64,000 nt of DNA from the NCBI GenBank assembly GCA_038848185.1, contig JAWCNV010000004.1:1-64000 (forward strand). Reading direction: 5' to 3'. Source of the stretch: JAAOZP01 sp038848185. GTDB lineage: Archaea > Thermoproteota > EX4484-205 > JAAOZP01. This document shows, piece by piece, positions 7,913-15,548 of this stretch (its first letter is position 1; the number at the start of each line of letters is the position of its first letter). A program made the position numbers and the translations under genes. A model generated the notes under the pieces. The model had not been told where the DNA came from and did no database searches. It was given only the letters and a program-made list of their open reading frames with translations.

Positions 7913-9124
7913 TCACTTTTTCAACCCGTATTTCAGCCTTATGGCTTCATCTGCCTTCTTAAACTCGCCATAGGTTATTTCAAGCAAGTCTAGCAATTTC
8001 TTTATCTCTTCGATCTTTTTCTCAGCGTTCATTCCCTTCGAGTTGAATGTGACGTATAAAGCAGCATCATGACAGTGTTTAACAGGTACAAAATGCTTGA
8101 CTTCCATGCCCGTTATTTCCCTTGCCTTCTTAGCCAGTTCCTCACCCAGCTCATACCTCTCTATAACATCCTTGAGATCACTATTCTTATACTTAGACCA
8201 GTTCCTCCTGTTCGCCATGTCTACAATGATCCGGTCAGTATCCTCTCCATACTTATGGTCCACGTTAACCGAGGTGTGTGTGCGGAACGTTTGGTAAGCC
8301 ACCGTAACACTTCCATTCTCAGTTTCGAAAACCATGATGTATGGTTCACCATGAGTTAAGACCCTCCACTTAGCGCTTCCACCTTCAAAACCTGGGAAGC
8401 CGGAGGGGATCTCGTATGAACACCATTTAGAGGTCCAAGTTTTTAAAAGCTCTGAAAGCGCCCTAGCAAAACCCTCATCCTCTGGAAGAACCTTCTCCTT
8501 AAGCTTAGCCTCAATCTGATTCCTCCAACTATCTATTATTTCCCCCTCATGCTTCAGAAACTCGTTGAAAGCAGTAGAAAGTGCTTTCCATGCTTTCTCC
8601 ACTGCCTCTACCTTTTTCTCGTCGGGCAATCCCTTAGAATTAATCGTTGTACAGAAGAACGCGTTTTTCTCAGGCGGATATGGCAGAACCTGTTTAACCT
8701 CAACCCCTATCTGCATACTGATGTTATTAGCCAGTTCGTCTGCTTTTTCAAGAGCATCAATAAGCCCCTTAAGCTCAGCCTTATACTTCTGCCAGTTCCC
8801 TCGGTCATGCAACGCCTTAATTATCTCATCTCTCTCCTTTACAAGCTCCCTCTGATCAACTATGTCTGAATACTTCTCCCTGTCTAAGAGGTAGTTCATT
8901 ATTATGTCACCAACATGTGTAGCCGGCCCGTATCCTGCGACAATCTTGCCGTCAATCGTTTCATATGCTTCAAAGGGCTCGAAATCAGTCTCAGCGTTAA
9001 TACTCCATACAAGCTGCTCGTTGAAGAAGCCGATTTCACGAGGCATCTCCGTTAAAACGTCTTTAAGCCCCGATTTAGTTGTCAAATGGTTCTTAAGCTT
9101 CTGGAGGAACCCCTCTTGGCTCAA
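7913..9124 (-). CDS. Protein with two tandem copies of an unrecognised domain
   Basis: 403 residues, soluble, no signal peptide. The protein is an internal duplication. Each half ends in a segment patterned N-W-x-K-Y-K...ELA...GVEVK...SKG...EKK (about residues 100-190 and 305-395), and each half begins with a more divergent β-rich part. The same pattern recurs in the frameshifted gene at 25504-26364, so this is a small paralogous family in the genome. I know of no function and see no catalytic motif. The TTG start at 9124 is supported by AAGGAA just before it and a TATA box (TTATATAAAA) 27-38 nt upstream. It stands alone, between proB and the GH3 gene. Confidence 0.8.
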   Translation of the reverse strand: MSQEGFLQKLKNHLTTKSGLKDVLTEMPREIGFFNEQLVWSINAETDFEPFEAYETIDGKIVAGYGPATHVGDIIMNYLLDREKYSDIVDQRELVKERDEIIKALHDRGNWQKYKAELKGLIDALEKADELANNISMQIGVEVKQVLPYPPEKNAFFCTTINSKGLPDEKKVEAVEKAWKALSTAFNEFLKHEGEIIDSWRNQIEAKLKEKVLPEDEGFARALSELLKTWTSKWCSYEIPSGFPGFEGGSAKWRVLTHGEPYIMVFETENGSVTVAYQTFRTHTSVNVDHKYGEDTDRIIVDMANRRNWSKYKNSDLKDVIERYELGEELAKKAREITGMEVKHFVPVKHCHDAALYVTFNSKGMNAEKKIEEIKKLLDLLEITYGEFKKADEAIRLKYGLKK

Positions 9125-9150
9125 TTCCTTGACAATTAGCTATCAGGATG

Positions 9151-9162
9151 TTTTATATAAGG
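9151..9162 (-). promoter_or_regulatory. TATA box for the duplicated-domain gene
   Basis: CTTATATAAAA on the minus strand, 27-38 nt before the TTG at 9124. It fits a short or absent leader and supports that start. Confidence 0.55.
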
Positions 9163-9260
9163 CTATTTAAATCCGCCTTTTTAAAAACCAAACTTGTTGA
9201 AAAGCTCCCACCTTTATGGGACCTGTTTAATCATGCCGAAAGACCGGTTAAACCCTAGAA

Positions 9261-11645
9261 TTATCCTACTGTAAAGCTTGCAGTCAGCCCGCCTACGATT
9301 ACTATGAATACTCCTTCTTCAACAATTTTCTCTTTACCCTCCGTGTAGAAGCCCAGCTCAGATATGGGGATTGTGAAGCTTACTGTCTTCACTTCGCTAG
9401 GCTCAAGCATTATCTTCTGGAAACGGTACAGCTTCTTAAGAGGCGTTGGTAAAGTGCTTTCCAAATCCCTTATGTAGAGTTGAACAACTTCGCTGCCACT
9501 ACGAAGCCCTGTGTTCCTCACATTCACGCTGACAGTAATGTTGTCTGCTGGACCTAAGTTAATTGGAGTGACGTTAAGACAGCTGTATTCAAATGTTGTG
9601 TAGCTAAGCCCGTATCCAAACTCGAACAGAGGATCGTACTTCTCATCAGGACGATGATCATAGTTTATCGGCTCCTGAGCAGTAGACTTGGGCCATGATC
9701 GTGATAGTCTCCCACTTGGGTTATAGTCGCCGAATAAGACATCTGATACGCCCTGTCCCTCAGTCCCAGGTAGCCAAGCCATAAGGAAGGCATCCCATTC
9801 GAGAAGCTTTGATTCTATGCCTGTCAACGGTCTACCGGCCACCATTATCACGACCGTTGGAGTCCCTGAGGCAACCACCCTGTCAATTATCCTAAGTTGC
9901 TCCTTAGGAAGGTCTAGGCTTCTCCTATCACCGTAAAACTCTGCGTAAGGGGTTTCACCTACCACAACGATCGCTACGTCATATGGACCAGCTATATTGC
10001 TAGCATACTTGTCAAATATCACGCGGGTACTTGTAGAAACAGCTCTACTAATGGCTTCCAAGATAGTTGTGCCCTGTGTAATTCTCCCACCACTTCCCTG
10101 CCAAGTGATCGTCCAGCCGCCACACTGGTTTCCAATATCATCTGCATTCGGACCCGCAACATAGATCGTGTTCACGTTCTTAGGTATTGGGAGAACACCA
10201 TTATTTTTCAGCAGGACTATGCTTTCACGGACAGCTTGGCGAGCAACCTCCCTGTGGGCAGCGTTGCCGACGATTGAAGAAACGTTTTCATCCACGTAAG
10301 GGTTTTCGAAAAGACCTAGACGGAACTTCGTTACAAGAATTCTGTGGACAGCTTCGTCTATCCTGCTCACTGGAACCTCGCCGCTGTTAACTAAGCTCCT
10401 AAGAGCACCCTGAAACAGCTTCCAAGTAGAGGGAACCATAGCCATATCTATCCCAGCCTCTATGCTTTTTTTGACCGCAACCCTGTAGGGGGAGCCTACC
10501 TGTTCTATCGCCTCCCAGTCGGAAACCAGCAGACCTGTAAATCCCAGTTCCATTTTCAAAACATCTGTCAGAAAGAATTTGCTGCCATGTATCTTCGAAC
10601 TGTTAATACTGCAGAATGAAGCCATTATTGACCCTACTCCAGCGTTAACTGCACCTATGAAGGGCTCGAGGTGTTGCTCCCGGATTAATCTTAAGGGTTC
10701 TTGACAGTTACCCCGATCCCTTCCATCCTTAGTTCCGCCGGAACCCATGTAGTGTTTAGCCGTGGCTAGAACAGAATCCTTTTGAGAAAGCCCTGTTCCC
10801 TGGTATCCTTTGACTGCACTCATCGCCATGGTTTTCACCAAGTAGGGGTCCTCGCTGAACGACTCGTATGTTCTACCCCAACGGTCATCCCTAGCAACAT
10901 CGATGCATGGTGAAAAGGTCCAACGGATTCCTGTGGCCCTCATCTCTACAGCAGTAATATGAGCACATTCCTCAACCAGCTCAGGGTTCCATGTCGACCC
11001 CATCCCAACGTTATGTGGAAAGACCACTGCACCGTAAACATTGCTATGGCCGTGAACAGCATCAATACCATATAGGAGCGGAATCCCGAGACGCGTATTT
11101 TCAACCGCCTGCCTCTGATACTCGTTATACATTCTAGCCCAGTTAGAAGGAGTATTAGGATATGGGCAAGAGCCGCCTCCGCTCAGTAACCCGCCCAAGT
11201 TGTAAGTAGATATGTCTGAAATGCTACCTAGGTATTCATGATCCACCAGTGTCATTTGACCAATCTTCTCATCAAGAGTCATTCTGGAAAGGAGGTCAAT
11301 AGCTCTCTCTTCAGGTGAAAGATTTGGATTACGATAAGCCTCGATTAATGAAGAAGGGGCAGACGGAGCAGGAGTTCTTAAAAACATCGAGAAACATATA
11401 CATATTATCAGCACAAGCAGAATTACGCTATTGACGATGATCTTTCTTGACATAACTGTTTTACCAGAGGCTCGTAATGATGCAGAGAGCATTATCAGGA
11501 GAAGCATAGTTTCAAATGTCAGAATACCTAGACCTATCTTCACACTAATGAGGCTTAGAGAAGCTGGTAACACTAAAGGAATGAGAAGTGGTTCTAGAAG
11601 AATGTAGGTGAGGGAAATCGTTCGAATTGCTTTCAACGGGTTCAT
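9261..11645 (-). CDS. Membrane-anchored glycoside hydrolase family 3 (β-glucosidase-type)
   Basis: 794 residues. Expected to cleave β-linked sugars from the non-reducing end of oligosaccharides. About 90 N-terminal residues form three hydrophobic spans (roughly 11-33, 36-56, 69-89). The GH3 barrel starts near residue 110 (LLSRMTLDEKIGQM), with DAVHGHSNVYGAVVFPHNVG, the K297-H298 pair and the nucleophile Asp376 in LLVSDWEAIEQV. Then come the GH3 C-terminal domain and a fibronectin III-like tail (EVVQLYIRD). The multi-span anchor suggests the enzyme faces the outside. Not in an operon; the neighbouring nitroreductase is also membrane-anchored. Substrate specificity cannot be read; β-glucosidase and β-xylosidase are both possible. 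Confidence 0.92.
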   Translation of the reverse strand: MNPLKAIRTISLTYILLEPLLIPLVLPASLSLISVKIGLGILTFETMLLLIMLSASLRASGKTVMSRKIIVNSVILLVLIICICFSMFLRTPAPSAPSSLIEAYRNPNLSPEERAIDLLSRMTLDEKIGQMTLVDHEYLGSISDISTYNLGGLLSGGGSCPYPNTPSNWARMYNEYQRQAVENTRLGIPLLYGIDAVHGHSNVYGAVVFPHNVGMGSTWNPELVEECAHITAVEMRATGIRWTFSPCIDVARDDRWGRTYESFSEDPYLVKTMAMSAVKGYQGTGLSQKDSVLATAKHYMGSGGTKDGRDRGNCQEPLRLIREQHLEPFIGAVNAGVGSIMASFCSINSSKIHGSKFFLTDVLKMELGFTGLLVSDWEAIEQVGSPYRVAVKKSIEAGIDMAMVPSTWKLFQGALRSLVNSGEVPVSRIDEAVHRILVTKFRLGLFENPYVDENVSSIVGNAAHREVARQAVRESIVLLKNNGVLPIPKNVNTIYVAGPNADDIGNQCGGWTITWQGSGGRITQGTTILEAISRAVSTSTRVIFDKYASNIAGPYDVAIVVVGETPYAEFYGDRRSLDLPKEQLRIIDRVVASGTPTVVIMVAGRPLTGIESKLLEWDAFLMAWLPGTEGQGVSDVLFGDYNPSGRLSRSWPKSTAQEPINYDHRPDEKYDPLFEFGYGLSYTTFEYSCLNVTPINLGPADNITVSVNVRNTGLRSGSEVVQLYIRDLESTLPTPLKKLYRFQKIMLEPSEVKTVSFTIPISELGFYTEGKEKIVEEGVFIVIVGGLTASFTVG

Positions 11646-11788
11646 CCGTAGCCTCTAATATTTTCGACAGCCTCATATTTAACCTATAGGTTTCAAGCTT
11701 GACTATGTGTTTCATATGTCTGCTTTTTCTATTAAACAGGAAGCAGGTTGTTTCTAGTCACCTATAGGCATAATCTATAGGCATAATA

Positions 11789-12535
11789 TTACGGTTTCCT
11801 TCCCACTGGAATTATGTAGAGCGGTTGCTCGTCTTCCGGCAGGTTTAAAACATTTTTCACCTGTTCATCAGAGAAGGCACCAACAGTTACAAGACCAAGA
11901 TTCAAGGCGGTTGCCTGAAGACATATGTTTTGAGCAGCGTGCCCTGCTTCCAAATGTACATACCTAACTCCTCTTTCACCGTATTTTACTGTAGTCCGTT
12001 CGTAAACCGCGGTTATAACAATACCTATGGCAGCGTTTCTGACTGATGCTTGTCCCGAAGCAGCATTAGCCAGCGCAACCCTCTTATCACCATCTAGAAC
12101 TCTCAGAATCTCATGGCCATCTGGATTATACTTGTATACTCCTGGAGTAAGACCATCCACATCCCCAGCCACCAAGTAGACCTCGAGAGGATAGAGGGCT
12201 CCTGCAGAGGGAGCTGTTCTTAAGCCCTGTGGATCAGTAATACCCTGGGCGGCCCAGAGCAGTTGAGAAACCTCCTGCAGAGTTAAATATCCGCTAGCAT
12301 ATTCTCTAATAGATCTTCTTTTACTCAATGCCTCCTCAACAGAAACATCACTATCGTATCGAGGCTCAGGTAGCTTCAAACTTGTCGCGTTAATCCACGT
12401 AGGAGCATCACTAGGAGCCTGATGCATTAACAAGTATAGAGTAAGGATTAGGATTGAAGACGTTAAGAGAATTGCCGCAGCGATTATAACACTCTTTTTC
12501 CTCATATTAAATCCCTTGGCATCGTTTAGCAGCAT
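11789..12535 (-). CDS. Membrane-anchored SagB-type nitroreductase family flavoprotein
   Basis: 248 residues. An N-terminal hydrophobic span (about residues 14-34) precedes a nitroreductase/SagB-ThcOx domain: SKRRSIREYASGYLTLQEVSQLLWAAQG, the FMN-contacting TAPSAGALYPLEVYLVAG, VRYVHLEAGHAAQNICLQATALNLGLV and a terminal YIIPVG. Family members bind FMN and oxidise or reduce small molecules; in SagB they oxidise azolines in peptides, but no cyclodehydratase partner lies nearby. An extracytoplasmic location implied by the single span would be unusual for an FMN enzyme. The start is ATG 12535 or ATG 12505, both before the span. Reaction unknown. Confidence 0.85.
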   Translation of the reverse strand: MLLNDAKGFNMRKKSVIIAAAILLTSSILILTLYLLMHQAPSDAPTWINATSLKLPEPRYDSDVSVEEALSKRRSIREYASGYLTLQEVSQLLWAAQGITDPQGLRTAPSAGALYPLEVYLVAGDVDGLTPGVYKYNPDGHEILRVLDGDKRVALANAASGQASVRNAAIGIVITAVYERTTVKYGERGVRYVHLEAGHAAQNICLQATALNLGLVTVGAFSDEQVKNVLNLPEDEQPLYIIPVGRKP

Positions 12536-12564
12536 ACTGTATTAAATGTAACTCGTAAAGATGA

Positions 12565-12625
12565 TGCGGAGGGTGGGATTTGAACCCACGAACCCCTTCG
12601 GGACGAGGCCCTGAGCCTCGCGCCT
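12565..12625 (-). pseudogene. 3' part of tRNA-Leu(CAG), lacking the 5' acceptor and most of the D arm
   Basis: Matches positions 15396-15456 of the intact gene at 60 of 61 bases. It covers the 3' D-stem strand, anticodon arm (loop CTCAGGG, CAG), variable arm, T arm, 3' acceptor strand and discriminator. Beyond 12625 the sequence departs into AT-rich DNA with no 5' half. It is read here as an attachment-site remnant. A trans-spliced tRNA 3' half is possible because TTTAAAAG lies ~30 nt upstream, but the AT-rich leader is unlike the GC-rich pairing leader such genes need. Confidence 0.8.
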
Positions 12626-12690
12626 CTAGTGAAAAATGTATTTTTTAGAAGCTTTTAAATTCAAGTAGAATATAAATTAGTGATCCTGCT

Positions 12691-13791
12691 GTGAGAAAGG
12701 GATGGTGTGGCTTTGATGGTTGTAAGAATTGTTATTATTTCGCTTCAAGGCTCTGTCGCGGTTGCTCTTTTAAGATGTGTCTTGTGGCACAGTGTCAAAG
12801 AGGTTTCCACTATACTGGGATAACCTCCCCTAGGTCTTTCTGCAGGCTCAGGCCCTACTGCCCGATTAAAAGCAAAGAGCGAATGCCGGTTCCCGTTCCA
12901 TCTTTGAGCAAGAAACCCTTGGCTAAGATCGGTTTTCAAAAATTTGTACCCGAGATAGACGTTACCGACAGTAGATCATGGTTCTGGAAGTATGGCGTTG
13001 AGTTACCTGAGATCTTTGTTCCCCTCTGGCAGGTGTTGGCTAATGAAGAAACTCTAAGAAAGGCTTCTTCAGCGGGTTTGCATGATTTTCTAGGTTTTAA
13101 CGGAAGGATTTTCCTATCTATGGTTATGCCTGATGAACTCATCGATAAGCTGAGGAACGAGGACTATTTCAGGCGGATCAGGGACCTTAGGCCCGATGCC
13201 ACGATGGTTTCAGATAACTACACTTATACTGACGACCCCCTGTTCTTATCCTGGTCTCAAACAATAAGGCTTATTTCCCTCGCCAATGATTTCCTTAAAC
13301 TTGATATCCCGTTAATCGGCTTAGTTAAGGGTGCCAATCCTCTTCAAATCGACTGGGCCATCAGGAAGCAAGCGGAGATGGGATATGTTTCCTTCGCGAT
13401 GCCTGCTAGAGAACTGTTAGAGGATAACCTGCTTGGCGATCTTTTACCCGGAGCCGTTATGAGCCTTAAATGGGTCTCAAAAAGGACTGAAATTGATTTT
13501 GAGCTGTTAATCTACGGCGTGGGTCAGAGGCTCAAGTATAAGGAGATAAATAGTTACAGCAACCTCTCTTGGTTTCTAGAGGCCAAGCATGGATGCTACT
13601 ATAAGAACGGTAGGCCCTATGACCTTAGAGACCCTGAAATCAGGTTTGAAGAATGTGACTGCAAAGTCTGCAAAGGGTTGACGCCTCAAGAGATAATTGA
13701 CCTAATGCTTAACAATAGGGAAGTGGGCTTCCGCAAGCTCGTCCTTCACAACTTGCTTGACATGAAGAGAGTTCTTTCGAGGACGAAATAG
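12691..13791 (+). CDS. TGT-fold (tRNA-guanine transglycosylase-like) protein with Cys-rich N-terminus
   Basis: 366 residues from GTG 12691. Residues 1-60 carry nine cysteines (C6, C11, C14, C22, C25, C30, C35, C51, C57), a likely metal-binding module. The rest resembles archaeal/bacterial TGT barrels: a strand with Asp175 (TMVSDNYTYTD) where TGTs carry the conserved base-binding Asp, IGLVKG, IYGVGQR (274-280), and a C-terminal zinc site C322-x-C324-x2-C327...H353 in CDCKVCKGLTPQEI/LHNL, close to the archaeosine TGT pattern. TGT relatives exchange guanine for 7-deazaguanines in tRNA, or in DNA (DpdA). The segment after GVG (287-295, NSYSNLSWF) has no aspartate where the TGT nucleophile is expected, so activity is uncertain. 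It is first in a three-gene operon abutting the next gene. Confidence 0.7.
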   Translation: MRKGWCGFDGCKNCYYFASRLCRGCSFKMCLVAQCQRGFHYTGITSPRSFCRLRPYCPIKSKERMPVPVPSLSKKPLAKIGFQKFVPEIDVTDSRSWFWKYGVELPEIFVPLWQVLANEETLRKASSAGLHDFLGFNGRIFLSMVMPDELIDKLRNEDYFRRIRDLRPDATMVSDNYTYTDDPLFLSWSQTIRLISLANDFLKLDIPLIGLVKGANPLQIDWAIRKQAEMGYVSFAMPARELLEDNLLGDLLPGAVMSLKWVSKRTEIDFELLIYGVGQRLKYKEINSYSNLSWFLEAKHGCYYKNGRPYDLRDPEIRFEECDCKVCKGLTPQEIIDLMLNNREVGFRKLVLHNLLDMKRVLSRTK

Positions 13792-14733
13792 ATGGGCGGA
13801 GGCTCGAGGATAAAGCAATATGAGAGGAGATTTTACGAGGGAGAGCAGGCTCGGGAAAAGAGGGAGGATGAAGCTTTCCATGCTGTGAGAACCTTTGGGA
13901 AGTATGAGATTCGTGAAGCCGAGGGCGGTGGATATGAGCTTCTTAAAGAGGGCGAAGTCATAGGGACGTTCTCTCAGGCAGAAATAGAAGAAGACAGGAT
14001 AATCTTCAAACTGAGCCGCGGGATGAATCTAGAAGTATCTGAGGAGGGAATTAGGAAAAGACTTACCTTGGAGAAAGCAATGCTATGCGGCCTAATGGGT
14101 TCGGATGGTTGTATTTGTAAATATAAAGGAAAAGAGGGAAGTGGTGTTGGATACGAGATTTCCTTAACCACTATAGATCATGAGCTCGTTGGAGTTTTTA
14201 GGGAGCTGATCGGAGATATTTACAGTATGACTTCCCATGAGCATATTAAGCATCATAAGACGAAAGAAGGAGAGAAAGAGCATTACTACATAGCAATATA
14301 CAGTAAGAGGGTAGCTTATGACTTGTGGGATCTTGAGATTAAGGGGCCCGATCCCTACGAGTTCCATCCGCCCACAAGATACCTCGATGATGAGGGTAAG
14401 AGGGCCTATTTGAGAGGTTTCTTCTCCGGAGATGGGAATGTTTCTATGGGGAAAAGGGGGCATAATATTCGAATCTATTCCAAGTGTAAAGAAGGATTGG
14501 AAGAACTTAGGAAAATGCTTATAGACTTGGGGTTTCACCCTAGCGAAATTCATATTCGTGATAGAGGAATGGTTCCAGGAAAGTTCTCAGGTCCTGAGCA
14601 TCATTTTTCTATCCCTGAAGAAGACCATCTAAAATTTATAGAGGAGATAGGATCTGAAAAAGGAGAGCATAAAAGGAGATTCCAAATAATAAGACTGGCG
14701 GATGAGGAAAAGGAAAGGAGGAGAGAAAGATGA
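13792..14733 (+). CDS. LAGLIDADG-family protein (two-motif, homing-endonuclease-like)
   Basis: 313 residues starting immediately after the TGT-like stop. The N-terminal ~90 residues are a charged, unrecognised region. Two LAGLIDADG-type helices follow: LCGLMGSDG (98-106) and YLRGFFSGDG (206-215). Each ends in the expected acidic residue (D105, D214), so the metal-binding pair is kept. Single-chain proteins with two motifs fold as pseudo-dimers and cut long asymmetric DNA sites, or act as RNA maturases. It is free-standing here rather than inside an intein or intron, and overlaps the next gene by four bases (ATGA). Its target may be the tRNA-Leu site flanking the element (inference). Confidence 0.8.
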   Translation: MGGGSRIKQYERRFYEGEQAREKREDEAFHAVRTFGKYEIREAEGGGYELLKEGEVIGTFSQAEIEEDRIIFKLSRGMNLEVSEEGIRKRLTLEKAMLCGLMGSDGCICKYKGKEGSGVGYEISLTTIDHELVGVFRELIGDIYSMTSHEHIKHHKTKEGEKEHYYIAIYSKRVAYDLWDLEIKGPDPYEFHPPTRYLDDEGKRAYLRGFFSGDGNVSMGKRGHNIRIYSKCKEGLEELRKMLIDLGFHPSEIHIRDRGMVPGKFSGPEHHFSIPEEDHLKFIEEIGSEKGEHKRRFQIIRLADEEKERRRER

Positions 14734-15389
14734 CGACTAAGGTTGCTACTGTCTGGGGGTGGGGTGACAGATTCGAAAATGTCAGAACAAATTGTGAGAA
14801 GTATGTTAGTAAGAGGTGGAAGGAAACAACGAAGGAGTGTCTCATATACTTTTCAGGCAGGGAGAGAGACGAGGGCATCGGTCTGGATGTAGCTATATAT
14901 GTTAGCGATAAAGGAAAAATTGGAGATTTGGCTGAACACCTGTTCCATTCAATAGTTTTTGGTGGAAACGCAAAGGTGTATTCAATTTCGATCCAATTGT
15001 TCGAAGATGTTTTCTCTGATAAAGAGGTATGTCGCAATTCAATCGAAGAGGTAGAAAGAGAACTTGAAGAACGTGAAAAGATTGTTGCAAAAAGGTTTAT
15101 CGATGACCCCAAGGTGAAGCAGGTAGCTAAGGGGAGAAAAGTAACGTTCATACCTCAAATCAACTTAATATGTGAAATGGAATCAGAATGTAGTAACAAA
15201 ATAGTGATGGAACTCATTCATGAGGACTTTGATAAGATCAGGAACCTGCTAAACAGTCTGAGCGAGGAGTTGATCGAGAATGGTTTAGCAAAACGTGTCT
15301 TGGGCTACAAACTCGGAAGAAGTGTTGACGAATTAAAAGTAGGCGATATTGATTTTTGGGAAGAGGAGGTTCTGGTATGGTTAATCTGA
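14730..15389 (+). CDS. Unrecognised 219-residue protein, third gene of the tRNA-Leu element
   Basis: Starts at ATG 14730 overlapping the previous stop (ATGA). Charged, soluble, no membrane span. The N-terminal half alternates hydrophobic strands with charged turns; residues ~110-135 are a highly charged helix (EEVERELEEREKIVAKRF). It contains four scattered cysteines and no zinc-ribbon spacing. I recognise no family; it is not a tyrosine or serine recombinase by any motif I can see. It ends six bases before the tRNA-Leu(CAG) 3' end. Co-translation ties it to the TGT-like and LAGLIDADG proteins. Confidence 0.7.
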   Translation: MTTKVATVWGWGDRFENVRTNCEKYVSKRWKETTKECLIYFSGRERDEGIGLDVAIYVSDKGKIGDLAEHLFHSIVFGGNAKVYSISIQLFEDVFSDKEVCRNSIEEVERELEEREKIVAKRFIDDPKVKQVAKGRKVTFIPQINLICEMESECSNKIVMELIHEDFDKIRNLLNSLSEELIENGLAKRVLGYKLGRSVDELKVGDIDFWEEEVLVWLI

Positions 15390-15395
15390 AAATGG

Positions 15396-15480
15396 TGCGG
15401 AGGGTGGGATTTGAACCCACGAACCCCTTCGGGACGAGGTCCTGAGCCTCGCGCCTTTGACCAGGCTTGGCGACCTCCGC
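15396..15480 (-). tRNA. tRNA-Leu (anticodon CAG)
   Basis: Type II tRNA on the minus strand: acceptor GCGGAGG/CCTCCGC, D arm GCC...GGC, anticodon stem CGAGG/CCTCG with loop CTCAGGA, long variable arm TCCCGAAGGGGTTC, T arm GTGGG-TTCAAAT-CCCAC, discriminator A. No intron. Its 3' 61 bases are duplicated at 12565-12625. Confidence 0.96.
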
Positions 15481-15548
15481 GGTTTTCCTGGTTTTAACGG
15501 GGTGGTTTCAAGCGTATTTTGCTTCAGTCTCCTAATAAATTTTGCCGT

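Larger units (their letters stand above)
12561..15456. mobile_element. Candidate small integrated element at the tRNA-Leu(CAG) 3' end
   Basis: The region lies between the intact tRNA-Leu(CAG) and a direct repeat of its 3' part (12565-12625 and 15396-15456, 61 bp, one mismatch). Inside are three co-oriented, tightly packed genes: a TGT-fold protein, a LAGLIDADG protein and an unknown protein. This is the geometry left when an element carrying a tRNA 3' fragment in its attachment site integrates into the tRNA gene and restores it. No integrase was recognised, so mobilisation in trans or decay must be assumed. A partial tRNA duplication is the alternative. Confidence 0.55.

Noticed and set aside
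12565..12690. Trans-spliced (split) tRNA-Leu 3' half
   Set aside because: An intact tRNA-Leu(CAG) is present nearby, and the leader is AT-rich without the GC-rich pairing arm split tRNAs use. Kept only as an alternative explanation.
14730..15389. Tyrosine integrase in the tRNA-Leu element
   Set aside because: No R...HxxR...Y arrangement is visible in this protein or in the other two.
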